Positions 18,801 through 30,900 of a DNA stretch of 64,000 nt are shown here, in pieces. Source of the DNA: Cryptomeria japonica (taxonomy: Eukaryota > Streptophyta > Pinopsida > Cupressales > Cupressaceae); the NCBI RefSeq assembly GCF_030272615.1, contig NW_026729148.1, positions 110,801 to 174,800 of the forward strand, written 5' to 3'. The notes below the pieces were generated by a model. It was not told where the DNA came from, searched no databases, and worked only from the letters and a program-made list of their open reading frames with translations. The position numbers and the translations under genes were made by a program. Each line of letters opens with the position of its first letter. The first letter of the stretch is position 1.

Positions 18801-21785
18801 AACCCCACCAAACGCTCTGACAAAAAAAGAGGGGGCGCTCCAGTAACCCCGCTTCGGAGCGCACCCTGGGCAAACCCAGCGAGGGTGCCCACCCCGGCCA
18901 AGGTGCAGGCGAGGTGCGCACCCGGGGCAAACCGGGCTCCGACAACGTGCACGCCGCACCTTGGAGCACACTTCGTAGCGCTCCCGGGTGCGCACCTCAG
19001 AGCACACCAAGGTGGGCAGCGAGGTGCGCACCTTTGATGCGCTGCCTTCACTAATTTCCAGAAAAGGCAAAAAAAAGAGGAGATTTTAAAATTTCCGTTT
19101 TGAAAGATAGTGAAAAAAACGGAACGCGGGTGCCATCTTGAGCCCGCCCTGGTGCACAGCCCAGGTAAGGTGCCCACCCTGGCAAAGGTGCGCACCCGGG
19201 CAATTAACCCTACTTCCGACTTCGTGCGCGCCAGGGTGGCAACCGGGCCTGGGAAGAGCCAATGCGAGAAACCCCACCAAACGCTCCGACAAAAAAAGAG
19301 GCGGCGCTCCAATAACCCCGCTTCGGAGCGCAGCCGGGGCAAACCCAGCCAAGGTGCCCACCCCGACGAAGGTGCACGCGAGGTGCGCACCCGGGGCAAA
19401 CCGGGCTCCGACAACGTGCACGCAGCACCCTTGGAGCACACTTCGAAGCACTCCCGGGTGCCCACCGGCGTTGCGCACCGTGGTGGGCAGCGAGGTGCGC
19501 ACCTTTGATGCGCTGCCTTCACTAATTTCCAGAAAAGGCAAAAAAAAATGAGATTTTAAAATTTCCGTTTTGAAAGATAGTGAAAAAAACGGAACGCGGG
19601 TGCCATCTTGAGCCCGCCCTGGTGCGCAGCCCAGGCAAGGCATGCGCACCAAGGTGCCCACCCGCGGTGCACGCCCGGGGCAAACCGGGCTCCGACTTCG
19701 TGCAGGCCGCACCTTGGAGCACACTTCGGAGCGCTCCTTGGTGCGCACCATGGTGCCCACCAGGGCGCACCCGGGGCAAACCGGGCTCCGACTTCGTGCA
19801 CGCCGCACCTTGGAGCACACATCGGAGCGCTCCCAGGTTCGCACCAGCGTTGCGCACCTTTGATGCGCTGCCTTCACTAATTTCCAGAAAAGGCAAAAAA
19901 AAACGATATTTTAAAATTTCCGTTCTGAAAGATAGTGAAAAAAACGGAACGCGGGTGCCATCTTGAGCCCTTCCTGGTGCGCAGCCCAGGCAAGTTGTGC
20001 GCACCAAGGTGCCCACCCTGGCGGAGGTGCGCGCCCGGGGCAAACCGGGCTCCGACTTCGTGCACTGCATGGTGCCCACCAAGGCGCGCAACCCAGCCAA
20101 GGTGCCCACCGCAGCGAAGGTGCACGCGAGGTGCGCACCCGAGGTGCACACCCGGGGCAAACCGAGCTCCGACTTCGTGCACGCCGCACCTTGGAGCACA
20201 CTTCAGAGCGCTCCTTGGTGCGCACCAGGGCGCGCAACCCAGCCAAGGTGCTCACCCCGGCGAAGGTGCACGCGAGGTGCGCACCCGGGGCAAGCCGGGC
20301 TCGGACTTCGTGCACGCCGCACCTTGGAGCACACATCGGAGCGCTCCCGGGTTCGCACCAGCATTGCGCACCTTTGATGCGCTGCCTTCACTAATTTCCA
20401 GAAAAGGCAAAAAAAAAAAAAAAACGAGATTTTAAAATTTCCGTTTTGAAAGATAGTGAAAAAAACGGAACGCGGGTGCCATCTTGAGCCCGCCCTGGTG
20501 TGCAGCCCAGGCAAGTTGTGCGCACCAAGGCACCCACCCTGGCCAAGGTGGGTCACGGGGTGGGTCCTAGGGTGGGTAACGGGGTGGGTACTAAGGTGCG
20601 TGCCAAGGTGGGTCATGGGGTGGGTGCCAAGGTGGGCACCAGGGTGGGTGTGCACCAACCCTAGCCAGGGTAGGTCACGGGGTGGTTGTCGGGGTGGGCG
20701 TCAAGGAGCCAAGGTGGGTGGCAAGTAGCCAAGTTGCGTGCCAAGGTGGGTGTCGGGGTGGGTGCCAAGGATCCAAGGTGGGTGCCAAGGAACCAAGGTG
20801 GGTGTCTGGGTGGGTGCCGAGGTGGGAGCCAGGGTGGGTCCCAAGGTGAGTGCAAAGGTGGGTGCCAGGGTCAAGGTGAGTGCCAATGTGGGTTCCAAGG
20901 TGCCAGGGTCAGGGTGAGTGCCAATGTGGGTTCAAAGGTGCTAAGTTGGGTGCGAGGTTGGGTGCGAGGGTGGGTGGGTGCCAAGGTGTGCTAGGTGGAA
21001 GCCCGGGTGGGTCGGCATCCCATGGGTGTCGAGTTGGGTGCCTGATGGGTGCTTCTTGTCAAGTTTTAGTCGTCGGGACTCATTTCGAGCCTTAGAGGTC
21101 GTTTCTTGTCCGGTTGCCCTGTCTTCGACCTGGGAACCCAATTTTGGTCCTCGGGTCCCATTTTTTTTTGTCTCGCATCCCACTTTTGGCCTGTGGCCTT
21201 TTCGGGGTCGATTCTCGTTTTGGGCATCAGAGCATGTTTCTTCTCCTAAAACCCAATATTTGTTTATTAAGTCTCGGAACACATTTTTGTTCTCGTGGAC
21301 CCATCATGGGTCTTGGAACGCATTTGTGGTCCTTGGGTCCCATTTTGCATCCCGAAACTTGTGTTTTGGTGCTTGATCCCTATTTTGGGTGCCCACCTTG
21401 CACCAAGTGCGCACCCGGGGCAAACCGAGCGCCTTGGTGCACCGGGGCAAGATCGAGCGTGCACCCGAGGCGCCCCGAACATGCACCAAGGTGCACTCGG
21501 CCCACATGTGAGCGCAGGTCGTTGCGCCCGAGGTGGTGTGTGGGCACCGCGTTGCAGACGGGACACTGCACGCACACGACGCCCCGTCCAGGTGCACGCA
21601 CGTAGGCCGGGCCGGGTGCACACCCGACGCCCTAGCAAGGTGCGCGCACACCGGGCAGGGCTCACACTTGGCGAACGGGGCGCACTTCGCGAGGGAGGGT
21701 GTGCACCTCGACGGGGGTGGGTGGCCGGGGTGGATTCGCACGTGGGTCGCGGTTTGCTAAGTACACACTGCGACAAGCTCATAAC
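15868..21785 (+). repeat. 5S intergenic spacer, unit 3 (5918 bp)
   Basis: Blocks: diverged AT element 16316-16433 (A13 instead of A12), GC-rich subrepeats 16434-18538, AT-headed modules 18539-20540, G/T-rich 20541-21051 (G-quadruplex motif 20550-20588), T-rich 21052-21397, upstream flank 21398-21785. It shares the extra G (17453-17456) and the C-to-G change (18881) with unit 2. Private insertions: C near 19430 and A at 21650. Confidence 0.92.
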
Positions 21786-21905
21786 GGGTGCGATCATACC
21801 AGCGTTAGTGCACCGGATCCCATCAGAACTCCGCAGTTAAGCGCGCTTGGGCCGGAGTAGTACTGGGATGGGTGACCTCCCGGGAAGTCCCGGTGTTGCA
21901 CCCTT
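21786..21905 (+). rRNA. 5S rRNA: 5S ribosomal RNA gene, copy 4
   Basis: Intact 120-nt copy starting 6038 bp after copy 3, the longest period in the window; internal control region at 21835-21883, T6 terminator. Its upstream flank carries a private single-base insertion (A at 21650, 136 bp before the start). This lies outside the region normally needed for plant 5S transcription. Confidence 0.97.
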
Positions 21906-21916
21906 TTTTAGTTTTT
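21904..21916 (+). terminator. Pol III terminator, T6 allele (copy 4)
   Basis: Uninterrupted TTTTTT at the gene end, then AG and TTTTT. Confidence 0.85.
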
Positions 21917-24900
21917 CGCCGGGCGTCGCAATGCTATTTGAATAAACCTTTTGCCCGTTTGCGTTCTCGTCGGGGCCGGGCCGGGCCGGGGTGCGCTGCC
22001 CGCACTACCGCGCGCGCGGGGGCGACACCGAGCGCGCACCCGAGGCGCCCCGAGCACACAGGCCACGGTGCAACCCGGGCGTTGTGCGCGCACCCCGGTG
22101 CGCCCGAGGTGCTGCGCGCGCACCCAGGTGAAATCGGTGTGCACCTCGGCCAGTGCGCGCTCGGTCGAGTCGCGCACGTTGGCCAAGGTGCACGGTGATG
22201 TTTCTTACTCTAAGGTTCCGCACCAGACGCCCGGGACAGGTGAGCGAAGCTGGGCGGGGCCGGGTGCGCGGCCGGGGCAGGTGCACGCAGCTGGAGAGAG
22301 CTTTGGAGCACACCAGAGGTGCGCACCTTGGAGCACACTTCGGAGCGCACCAATGATGCGCTCCATTCAAAAGTTTCCTGAAAAGGCAAAAAAAGTTGAG
22401 ATTATAGAATTTCCCACTTGAGAGATTGTAAAAAAAAAAAATTTAAAATGAAGGAAACGCGGGTGCCAAGGTGTGCGCGCCCGGGTGCGCAGCCCAGCCA
22501 AGGTGTGCGCACCAAGGCGCCCACCCTGGCGAAGGTGCACGCAAGGTGCGCACCCGAGGCAAACCGGACAATTAACCCAACTTTCGACTTCGCGCGCACC
22601 TGCGCACCTTGGAGCGCACTTCGGAGCGCTCCTTGGTGCGCACCAATCTTGGGCACCTCGGAGTGCACCATGGCGCCCACCAAGGTGCGCACCCGGGGCA
22701 AACCGAGCTCCGACTTCGTGCGCACCTTGGAGCGCACGAAAGGTGCGCACCATGGCGCCCACCAAGGTGCGCAGCCCAGCCAAGGCGTGCGCATCAAGGT
22801 GCGCACCCTGGCGAAGGTGCGCACCCGGGGCAAACCGAGCTCCGACTTCGTGCGCACCTTGGAGCGCACAAAGGGTGCGCAACCCAGCCAAGGTGTGCGC
22901 ACCCCGGGCAAACCGAGCTCCGAATCGTGCGCACCTTGGAGCACACTTCGGAGCCCTCCTTGGTGCGCACCGATGTTGCGCACCTCGGAGCGCACCCGGG
23001 GAAAACAATGCAATTAACCCGACTTTCGACTTCGTGGGCACCTCGGAGCGCTCTCGGGTTCGCACCTCGGAGCACACCGAGGTGCGCACCTTTGATGCGC
23101 TGCCTTCACCAATTTCCAGAAAAGGCAAGAAAACATTGAGAAGGTGTGCGCACCGAGGTGCCCACCCTGGCGAAGGTGCACGCGAGGTGCGCACCCGGGG
23201 CAAACCGGGCTCCGACTTCGTGCACGCCATGCTGCGCACCTTGGAGGGCCATGGTGCGCACCTTGGAGCACACTTCGGAGCGCTCAATGGTGCCCAACCC
23301 AGCCAAGGTGCCCACCGCGGCGAAGGTGCACGCGAGGTGCGCACCCGGGGCAAACCGGGCTCCGACTTCGTGCACGCCGCACCTTGGAGCACACTTCGGA
23401 GCGCTCCTTGGTGCGCACCAGGGCGCGCAACCCAGCCGAGGTGCCCACCCCGGCGAAGGTGCACGCGGGGTGCGCACCCGGGGCAAACCGGGCTCCGACT
23501 TCGTGCACGCCATGGTGCCCACCGCGGCGAAGGTGCACGCGAGGTGCGCACCCGGGGCAAACCGGGCTCCGACTTCGTGCACGCCGCACCTTGGAGCACA
23601 CTTCGGAGCGCTCCTTGGTGCGCACCAGGGCGCGCAACCCAGCCGAGGTGCCCACCCCGGCGAAGGTGCACGCGAGGTGCGCACCCGGGGCAAACCGGGC
23701 TCCGACTTCGTGCACGCCATGGTGCCCACCGCGGCGAAGGTGCACGCGAGGTGCGCACCCGGGGCAAACCGGGCTCCGACTTCGTGCACGCCGCACCTTG
23801 GAGCACACTTCGGAGCGCTCCTTGGTGCGCACCATGGTGCCCACCAGGGCGCGCAACCCCGCCGAAGGTGCACGCGAGGTGCGCACCCGGGGCAAACCGG
23901 GCTCCGACTTCGTGCACGCCGCACCTTGGAGCACACTTCGGAGCGCTCCTTGGTGCGCACCAGGGCGCGCAACCCCGCCGAAGGTGCACGCGAGGTGCGC
24001 ACCCGGGGCAAACCGGGCTCCGACTTCGTGCACGCCATGGTGCGCACCAGGGTGCCCACCGCGGCGAAGGTGCGCACCCGGGGCAAACCGGGCTCCGACT
24101 TCGTGCACGCCGCACCTTGGAGCACACTTCGGAGCGCTCCTTGGTGCGCACCAGGGCGCGCAACCCAGCCGAGGTGCCCACCCCGGCGAAGGTGCACGCG
24201 AGGTGCGCACCCGGGGCAAACCGGGCTCCGACTTCGTGCACGCCATGGTGCCCACCGCGGCGAAGGTGCGCACCCGGGGCAAACCGGGCTAGGACTTCGT
24301 GCACGCCGCACCTTGGAGCACACTTCGGAGCGCTCCTTGGTGCGCACCATGGTGCCCACCAGGCCGCGCAACCCAGCCAAGGTGTGCGCACCAAGGTGCA
24401 CGCGAGGTGCGCACCCGGGGCAAACCGGGGTCCGGCTTCGTGCACGCCGCACCTTGGAGCACACATCGGGGCGCTCCCGGGTTCGCACCGGCGTTGCGCA
24501 CCGTGGTGGGCACCTCGGAGCGCACCGTGGTGGGCACCTCGGAGCACACCAAGGTGGGCAGCGAGGTGCGCACCTTTGATGCGATGCCTTCACTAATTTC
24601 CATAAAAGGCAAAAAAAAACGAGATTTTAAAATTTCCGTTTTGAAAGATAGTGAGAAAAAGGGAATGCTGGTGCCATCTTGAGCCCGCCCTGGTGCGCAG
24701 CCCAGCCAAGGTGTGCGCACCAAGGTGCCCACCCTGGCGAAGGTGCGCGCCCGGGCAATTAACCCAACTTCCAACTTCGCGCGCGCCAGGGTGGGAGCGC
24801 ACCCAACAACCGGGCCTGGGAAGAGCCAATGCGAGAAACCCCACCAAACGCTCTGACAAAAAAAGAGGGGGCGCTCCAGTAACCCCGCTTCGGAGCGCAC

Positions 24901-27819
24901 CCTGGGCAAACCCAGCCAGGGTGCCCACCCCGGCCAAGGTGCAGGCGAGGTGCGCACCCGGGGCAAACCGGGCTCCGACAACGTGCACGCCGCACCTTGG
25001 AGCACACTTCGTAGCGCTCCCGGGTGCGCACCTCAGAGCACACCAAGGTGGGCAGCGAGGTGCGCACCTTTGATGCGCTGCCTTCACTAATTTCCAGAAA
25101 AGGCAAAAAAAAGAGGAGATTTTAAAATTTCCGTTTTGAAAGATAGTGAAAAAAACGGAACGCGGGTGCCATCTTGAGCCCGCCCTGGTGCACAGCCCAG
25201 GTAAGGTGCCCACCCTGGCAAAGGTGCGCACCCGGGCAATTAACCCTACTTCCGACTTCGTGCGCGCCAGGGTGGCAACCGGGCCTGGGAAGAGCCAATG
25301 CGAGAAACCCCACCAAACGCTCCGACAAAAAAAGAGGCGGCGCTCCAATAACCCCGCTTCGGAGCGCAGCCGGGGCAAACCCAGCCAAGGTGCCCACCCC
25401 GACGAAGGTGCACGCGAGGTGCGCACCCGGGGCAAACCGGGCTCCGACAACGTGCACGCAGCACCTTGGAGCACACTTCGAAGCACTCCCGGGTGCCCAC
25501 CGGCGTTGCGCACCGTGGTGGGCAGCGAGGTGCGCACCTTTGATGCGCTGCCTTCACTAATTTCCAGAAAAGGCAAAAAAAAATGAGATTTTAAAATTTC
25601 CGTTTTGAAAGATAGTGAAAAAAACGGAACGCGGGTGCCATCTTGAGCCCGCCCTGGTGCGCAGCCCAGGCAAGGCATGCGCACCAAGGTGCCCACCCGC
25701 GGTGCACGCCCGGGGCAAACCGGGCTCCGACTTCGTGCAGGCCGCACCTTGGAGCACACTTCGGAGCGCTCCTTGGTGCGCACCATGGTGCCCACCAGGG
25801 CGCACCCGGGGCAAACCGGGCTCCGACTTCGTGCACGCCGCACCTTGGAGCACACATCGGAGCGCTCCCAGGTTCGCACCAGCGTTGCGCACCTTTGATG
25901 CGCTGCCTTCACTAATTTCCAGAAAAGGCAAAAAAAAACGATATTTTAAAATTTCCGTTCTGAAAGATAGTGAAAAAAACGGAACGCGGGTGCCATCTTG
26001 AGCCCTTCCTGGTGCGCAGCCCAGGCAAGTTGTGCGCACCAAGGTGCCCACCCTGGCGGAGGTGCGCGCCCGGGGCAAACCGGGCTCCGACTTCGTGCAC
26101 TGCATGGTGCCCACCAAGGCGCGCAACCCAGCCAAGGTGCCCACCGCAGCGAAGGTGCACGCGAGGTGCGCACCCGAGGTGCACACCCGGGGCAAACCGA
26201 GCTCCGACTTCGTGCACGCCGCACCTTGGAGCACACTTCAGAGCGCTCCTTGGTGCGCACCAGGGCGCGCAACCCAGCCAAGGTGCTCACCCCGGCGAAG
26301 GTGCACGCGAGGTGCGCACCCGGGGCAAGCCGGGCTCGGACTTCGTGCACGCCGCACCTTGGAGCACACATCGGAGCGCTCCCGGGTTCGCACCAGCATT
26401 GCGCACCTTTGATGCGCTGCCTTCACTAATTTCCAGAAAAGGCAAAAAAAAAAAAAAAACGAGATTTTAAAATTTCCGTTTTGAAAGATAGTGAAAAAAA
26501 CGGAACGCGGGTGCCATCTTGAGCCCGCCCTGGTGTGCAGCCCAGGCAAGTTGTGCGCACCAAGGCACCCACCCTGGCCAAGGTGGGTCACGGGGTGGGT
26601 CCTAGGGTGGGTAACGGGGTGGGTACTAAGGTGCGTGCCAAGGTGGGTCATGGGGTGGGTGCCAAGGTGGGCACCAGGGTGGGTGTGCACCAACCCTAGC
26701 CAGGGTAGGTCACGGGGTGGTTGTCGGGGTGGGCGTCAAGGAGCCAAGGTGGGTGGCAAGTAGCCAAGTTGCGTGCCAAGGTGGGTGTCGGGGTGGGTGC
26801 CAAGGATCCAAGGTGGGTGCCAAGGAACCAAGGTGGGTGTCTGGGTGGGTGCCGAGGTGGGAGCCAGGGTGGGTCCCAAGGTGAGTGCAAAGGTGGGTGC
26901 CAGGGTCAAGGTGAGTGCCAATGTGGGTTCCAAGGTGCCAGGGTCAGGGTGAGTGCCAATGTGGGTTCAAAGGTGCTAAGTTGGGTGCGAGGTTGGGTGC
27001 GAGGGTGGGTGGGTGCCAAGGTGTGCTAGGTGGAAGCCCGGGTGGGTCGGCATCCCATGGGTGTCGAGTTGGGTGCCTGATGGGTGCTTCTTGTCAAGTT
27101 TTAGTCGTCGGGACTCATTTCGAGCCTTAGAGGTCGTTTCTTGTCCGGTTGCCCTGTCTTCGACCTGGGAACCCAATTTTGGTCCTCGGGTCCCATTTTT
27201 TTTTGTCTCGCATCCCACTTTTGGCCTGTGGCCTTTTCGGGGTCGATTCTCGTTTTGGGCATCAGAGCATGTTTCTTCTCCTAAAACCCAATATTTGTTT
27301 ATTAAGTCTCGGAACACATTTTTGTTCTCGTGGACCCATCATGGGTCTTGGAACGCATTTGTGGTCCTTGGGTCCCATTTTGCATCCCGAAACTTGTGTT
27401 TTGGTGCTTGATCCCTATTTTGGGTGCCCACCTTGCACCAAGTGCGCACCCGGGGCAAACCGAGCGCCTTGGTGCACCGGGGCAAGATCGAGCGTGCACC
27501 CGAGGCGCCCCGAACATGCACCAAGGTGCACTCGGCCCACATGTGAGCGCAGGTCGTTGCGCCCGAGGTGGTGTGTGGGCACCGCGTTGCAGACGGGACA
27601 CTGCACGCACACGACGCCCCGTCCAGGTGCACGCACGTAGGCCGGGCCGGGTGCACACCCGACGCCCTAGCAAGGTGCGCGCACCCGGGCAGGGCTCACA
27701 CTTGGCGAACGGGGCGCACTTCGCGAGGGAGGGTGTGCACCTCGACGGGGGTGGGTGGCCGGGGTGGATTCGCACGTGGGTCGCGGTTTGCTAAGTACAC
27801 ACTGCGACAAGCTCATAAC
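21906..27819 (+). repeat. 5S intergenic spacer, unit 4 (5914 bp)
   Basis: Common-form length with no indel noticed. Blocks: diverged AT element 22354-22470, GC-rich subrepeats 22471-24574, AT-headed modules 24575-26575, G/T-rich 26576-27086 (G-quadruplex motif 26585-26623), T-rich 27087-27432, upstream flank 27433-27819. Confidence 0.92.
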
Positions 27820-27939
27820 GGGTGCGATCATACCAGCGTTAGTGCACCGGATCCCATCAGAACTCCGCAGTTAAGCGCGCTTGGGCCGGAGTAGTACTGG
27901 GATGGGTGACCTCCCGGGAAGTCCCGGTGTTGCACCCTT
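27820..27939 (+). rRNA. 5S rRNA: 5S ribosomal RNA gene, copy 5
   Basis: Intact 120-nt copy starting 6034 bp after copy 4; internal control region at 27869-27917, T6 terminator. The spacer that follows is one of the two short ones (5896 bp) and looks mosaic between the spacers of copies 9 and 10. Confidence 0.97.
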
Positions 27940-27950
27940 TTTTAGTTTTT
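27938..27950 (+). terminator. Pol III terminator, T6 allele (copy 5)
   Basis: Uninterrupted TTTTTT at the gene end, then AG and TTTTT. Confidence 0.85.
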
Positions 27951-30900
27951 CGCCGGGCGTCGCAATGCTATTTGAATAAACCTTTTGCCCGTTTGCGTTC
28001 TCGTCGGGGCCGGGCCGGGCCGGGGTGCGCTGCCCGCACTACCGCGCGCGCGGGGGGCGACACCGAGCGCGCACCCGAGGCGCCCCGAGCACACAGGCCA
28101 CGGTGCAACCCGGGCGTTGTGCGCGCACCCCGGTGCGCCCGAGGTGCTGCGCGCGCACCCAGGTGAAATCGGTGTGCACCTCGGCCAGTGCGCGCTCGGT
28201 CGAGTCGCGCACGTTGGCCAAGGTGCACGGTGATGTTTCTTACTCTAAGGTTCCGCACCAGACGCCCGGGACAGGTGAGCGAAGCTGGGCGGGGCCGGGT
28301 GCGCGGCCGGGGCAGGTGCACGCAGCTGGAGAGAGCTTTGGAGCACACCAGAGGTGCGCACCTTGGAGCACACTTCGGAGCGCACCAATGATGCGCTCCA
28401 TTCAAAAGTTTCCTGAAAAGGCAAAAAAAGTTGAGATTATAGAATTTCCCACTTGAGAGATTGTAAAAAAAAAAAATTTAAAATGAAGGAAACGCGGGTG
28501 CCAAGGTGTGCGCGCCCGGGTGCGCAGCCCAGCCAAGGTGTGCGCACCAAGGCGCCCACCCTGGCGAAGGTGCACGCAAGGTGCGCACCCGAGGCAAACC
28601 GGACAATTAACCCAACTTTCGACTTCGCGCGCACCTGCGCACCTTGGAGCGCACTTCGGAGCGCTCCTTGGTGCGCACCAATCTTGGGCACCTCGGAGTG
28701 CACCATGGCGCCCACCAAGGTGCGCACCCGGGGCAAACCGAGCTCCGACTTCGTGCGCACCTTGGAGCGCACGAAAGGTGCGCACCATGGCGCCCACCAA
28801 GGTGCGCAGCCCAGCCAAGGCGTGCGCATCAAGGTGCGCACCCGGGGCAAACCGAGCTCCGACTTCGTGCGCACCTTGGAGCGCACAAAGGGTGCGCAAC
28901 CCAGCCAAGGTGTGCGCACCCCGGGCAAACCGAGCTCCGAATCGTGCGCACCTTGGAGCACACTTCGGAGCCCTCCTTGGTGCGCACCGATGTTGCGCAC
29001 CTCGGAGCGCACCCGGGGAAAACAATGCAATTAACCCGACTTTCGACTTCGTGGGCACCTCGGAGCGCTCTCGGGTTCGCACCTCGGAGCACACCGAGGT
29101 GCGCACCTTTGATGCGCTGCCTTCACCAATTTCCAGAAAAGGCAAGAAAACATTGAGAAGGTGTGCGCACCGAGGTGCCCACCCTGGCGAAGGTGCACGC
29201 GAGGTGCGCACCCGGGGCAAACCGGGCTCCGACTTCGTGCACGCCATGCTGCGCACCTTGGAGGGCCATGGTGCGCACCTTGGAGCACACTTCGGAGCGC
29301 TCAATGGTGCCCAACCCAGCCAAGGTGCCCACCGCGGCGAAGGTGCACGCGAGGTGCGCACCCGGGGCAAACCGGGCTCCGACTTCGTGCACGCCGCACC
29401 TTGGAGCACACTTCGGAGCGCTCCTTGGTGCGCACCAGGGCGCGCAACCCAGCCGAGGTGCCCACCCCGGCGAAGGTGCACGCGGGGTGCGCACCCGGGG
29501 CAAACCGGGCTCCGACTTCGTGCACGCCATGGTGCCCACCGCGCCAAGGTGCACGCGAGGTGCGCACCCGGGGCAAACCGGGCTCCGACTTCGTGCACGC
29601 CGCACCTTGGAGCACACTTCGGAGCGCTCCTTGGTGCGCACCAGGGCGCGCAACCCAGCCGAGGTGCCCACCCCGGCGAAGGTGCACGCGAGGTGCGCAC
29701 CCGGGGCAAACCGGGCTCCGACTTCGTGCACGCCATGGTGCCCACCGCGGCGAAGGTGCACGCGAGGTGCGCACCCGGGGCAAACCGGGCTCCGACTTCG
29801 TGCACGCCGCACCTTGGAGCACACTTCGGAGCGCTCCTTGGTGCGCACCATGGTGCCCACCAGGGCGCGCAACCCCGCCGAAGGTGCACGCGAGGTGCGC
29901 ACCCGGGGCAAACCGGGCTCCGACTTCGTGCACGCCGCACCTTGGAGCACACTTCGGAGCGCTCCTTGGTGCGCACCAGGGCGCGCAACCCCGCCGAAGG
30001 TGCACGCGAGGTGCGCACCCGGGGCAAACCGGGCTCCGACTTCGTGCACGCCATGGTGCGCACCAGGGTGCCCACCGCGGCGAAGGTGCGCACCCGGGGC
30101 AAACCGGGCTCCGACTTCGTGCACGCCGCACCTTGGAGCACACTTCGGAGCGCTCCTTGGTGCGCACCAGGGCGCGCAACCCAGCCGAGGTGCCCACCCC
30201 GGCGAAGGTGCACGCGAGGTGCGCACCCGGGGCAAACCGGGCTCCGACTTCGTGCACGCCATGGTGCCCACCGCGGCGAAGGTGCGCACCCGGGGCAAAC
30301 CGGGCTAGGACTTCGTGCACGCCGCACCTTGGAGCACACTTTGGAGCGCTCCTTGGTGCGCACCATGGTGCCCACCAGGCCGCGCAACCCAGCCAAGGTG
30401 TGCGCACCAAGGTGCACGCGAGGTGCGCACCCGGGGCAAACCGGGGTCCGGCTTCGTGCACGCCGCACCTTGGAGCACACATCGGGGCGCTCCCGGGTTC
30501 GCACCGGCGTTGCGCACCGTGGTGGGCACCTCGGAGCGCACCGTGGTGGGCACCTCGGAGCACACCAAGGTGGGCAGCGAGGTGCGCACCTTTGATGCGA
30601 TGCCTTCACTAATTTCCATAAAAGGCAAAAAAAAACGAGATTTTAAAATTTCCGTTTTGAAAGATAGTGAGAAAAAGGGAATGCTGGTGCCATCTTGAGC
30701 CCGCCCTGGTGCGCAGCCCAGCCAAGGTGTGCGCACCAAGGTGCCCACCCTGGCGAAGGTGCGCGCCCGGGCAATTAACCCAACTTCCAACTTCGCGCGC
30801 GCCAGGGTGGGAGCGCACCCAACAACCGGGCCTGGGAAGAGCCAATGCGAGAAACCCCACCAAACGCTCTGACAAAAAAAGAGGGGGCGCTCCAGTAACC

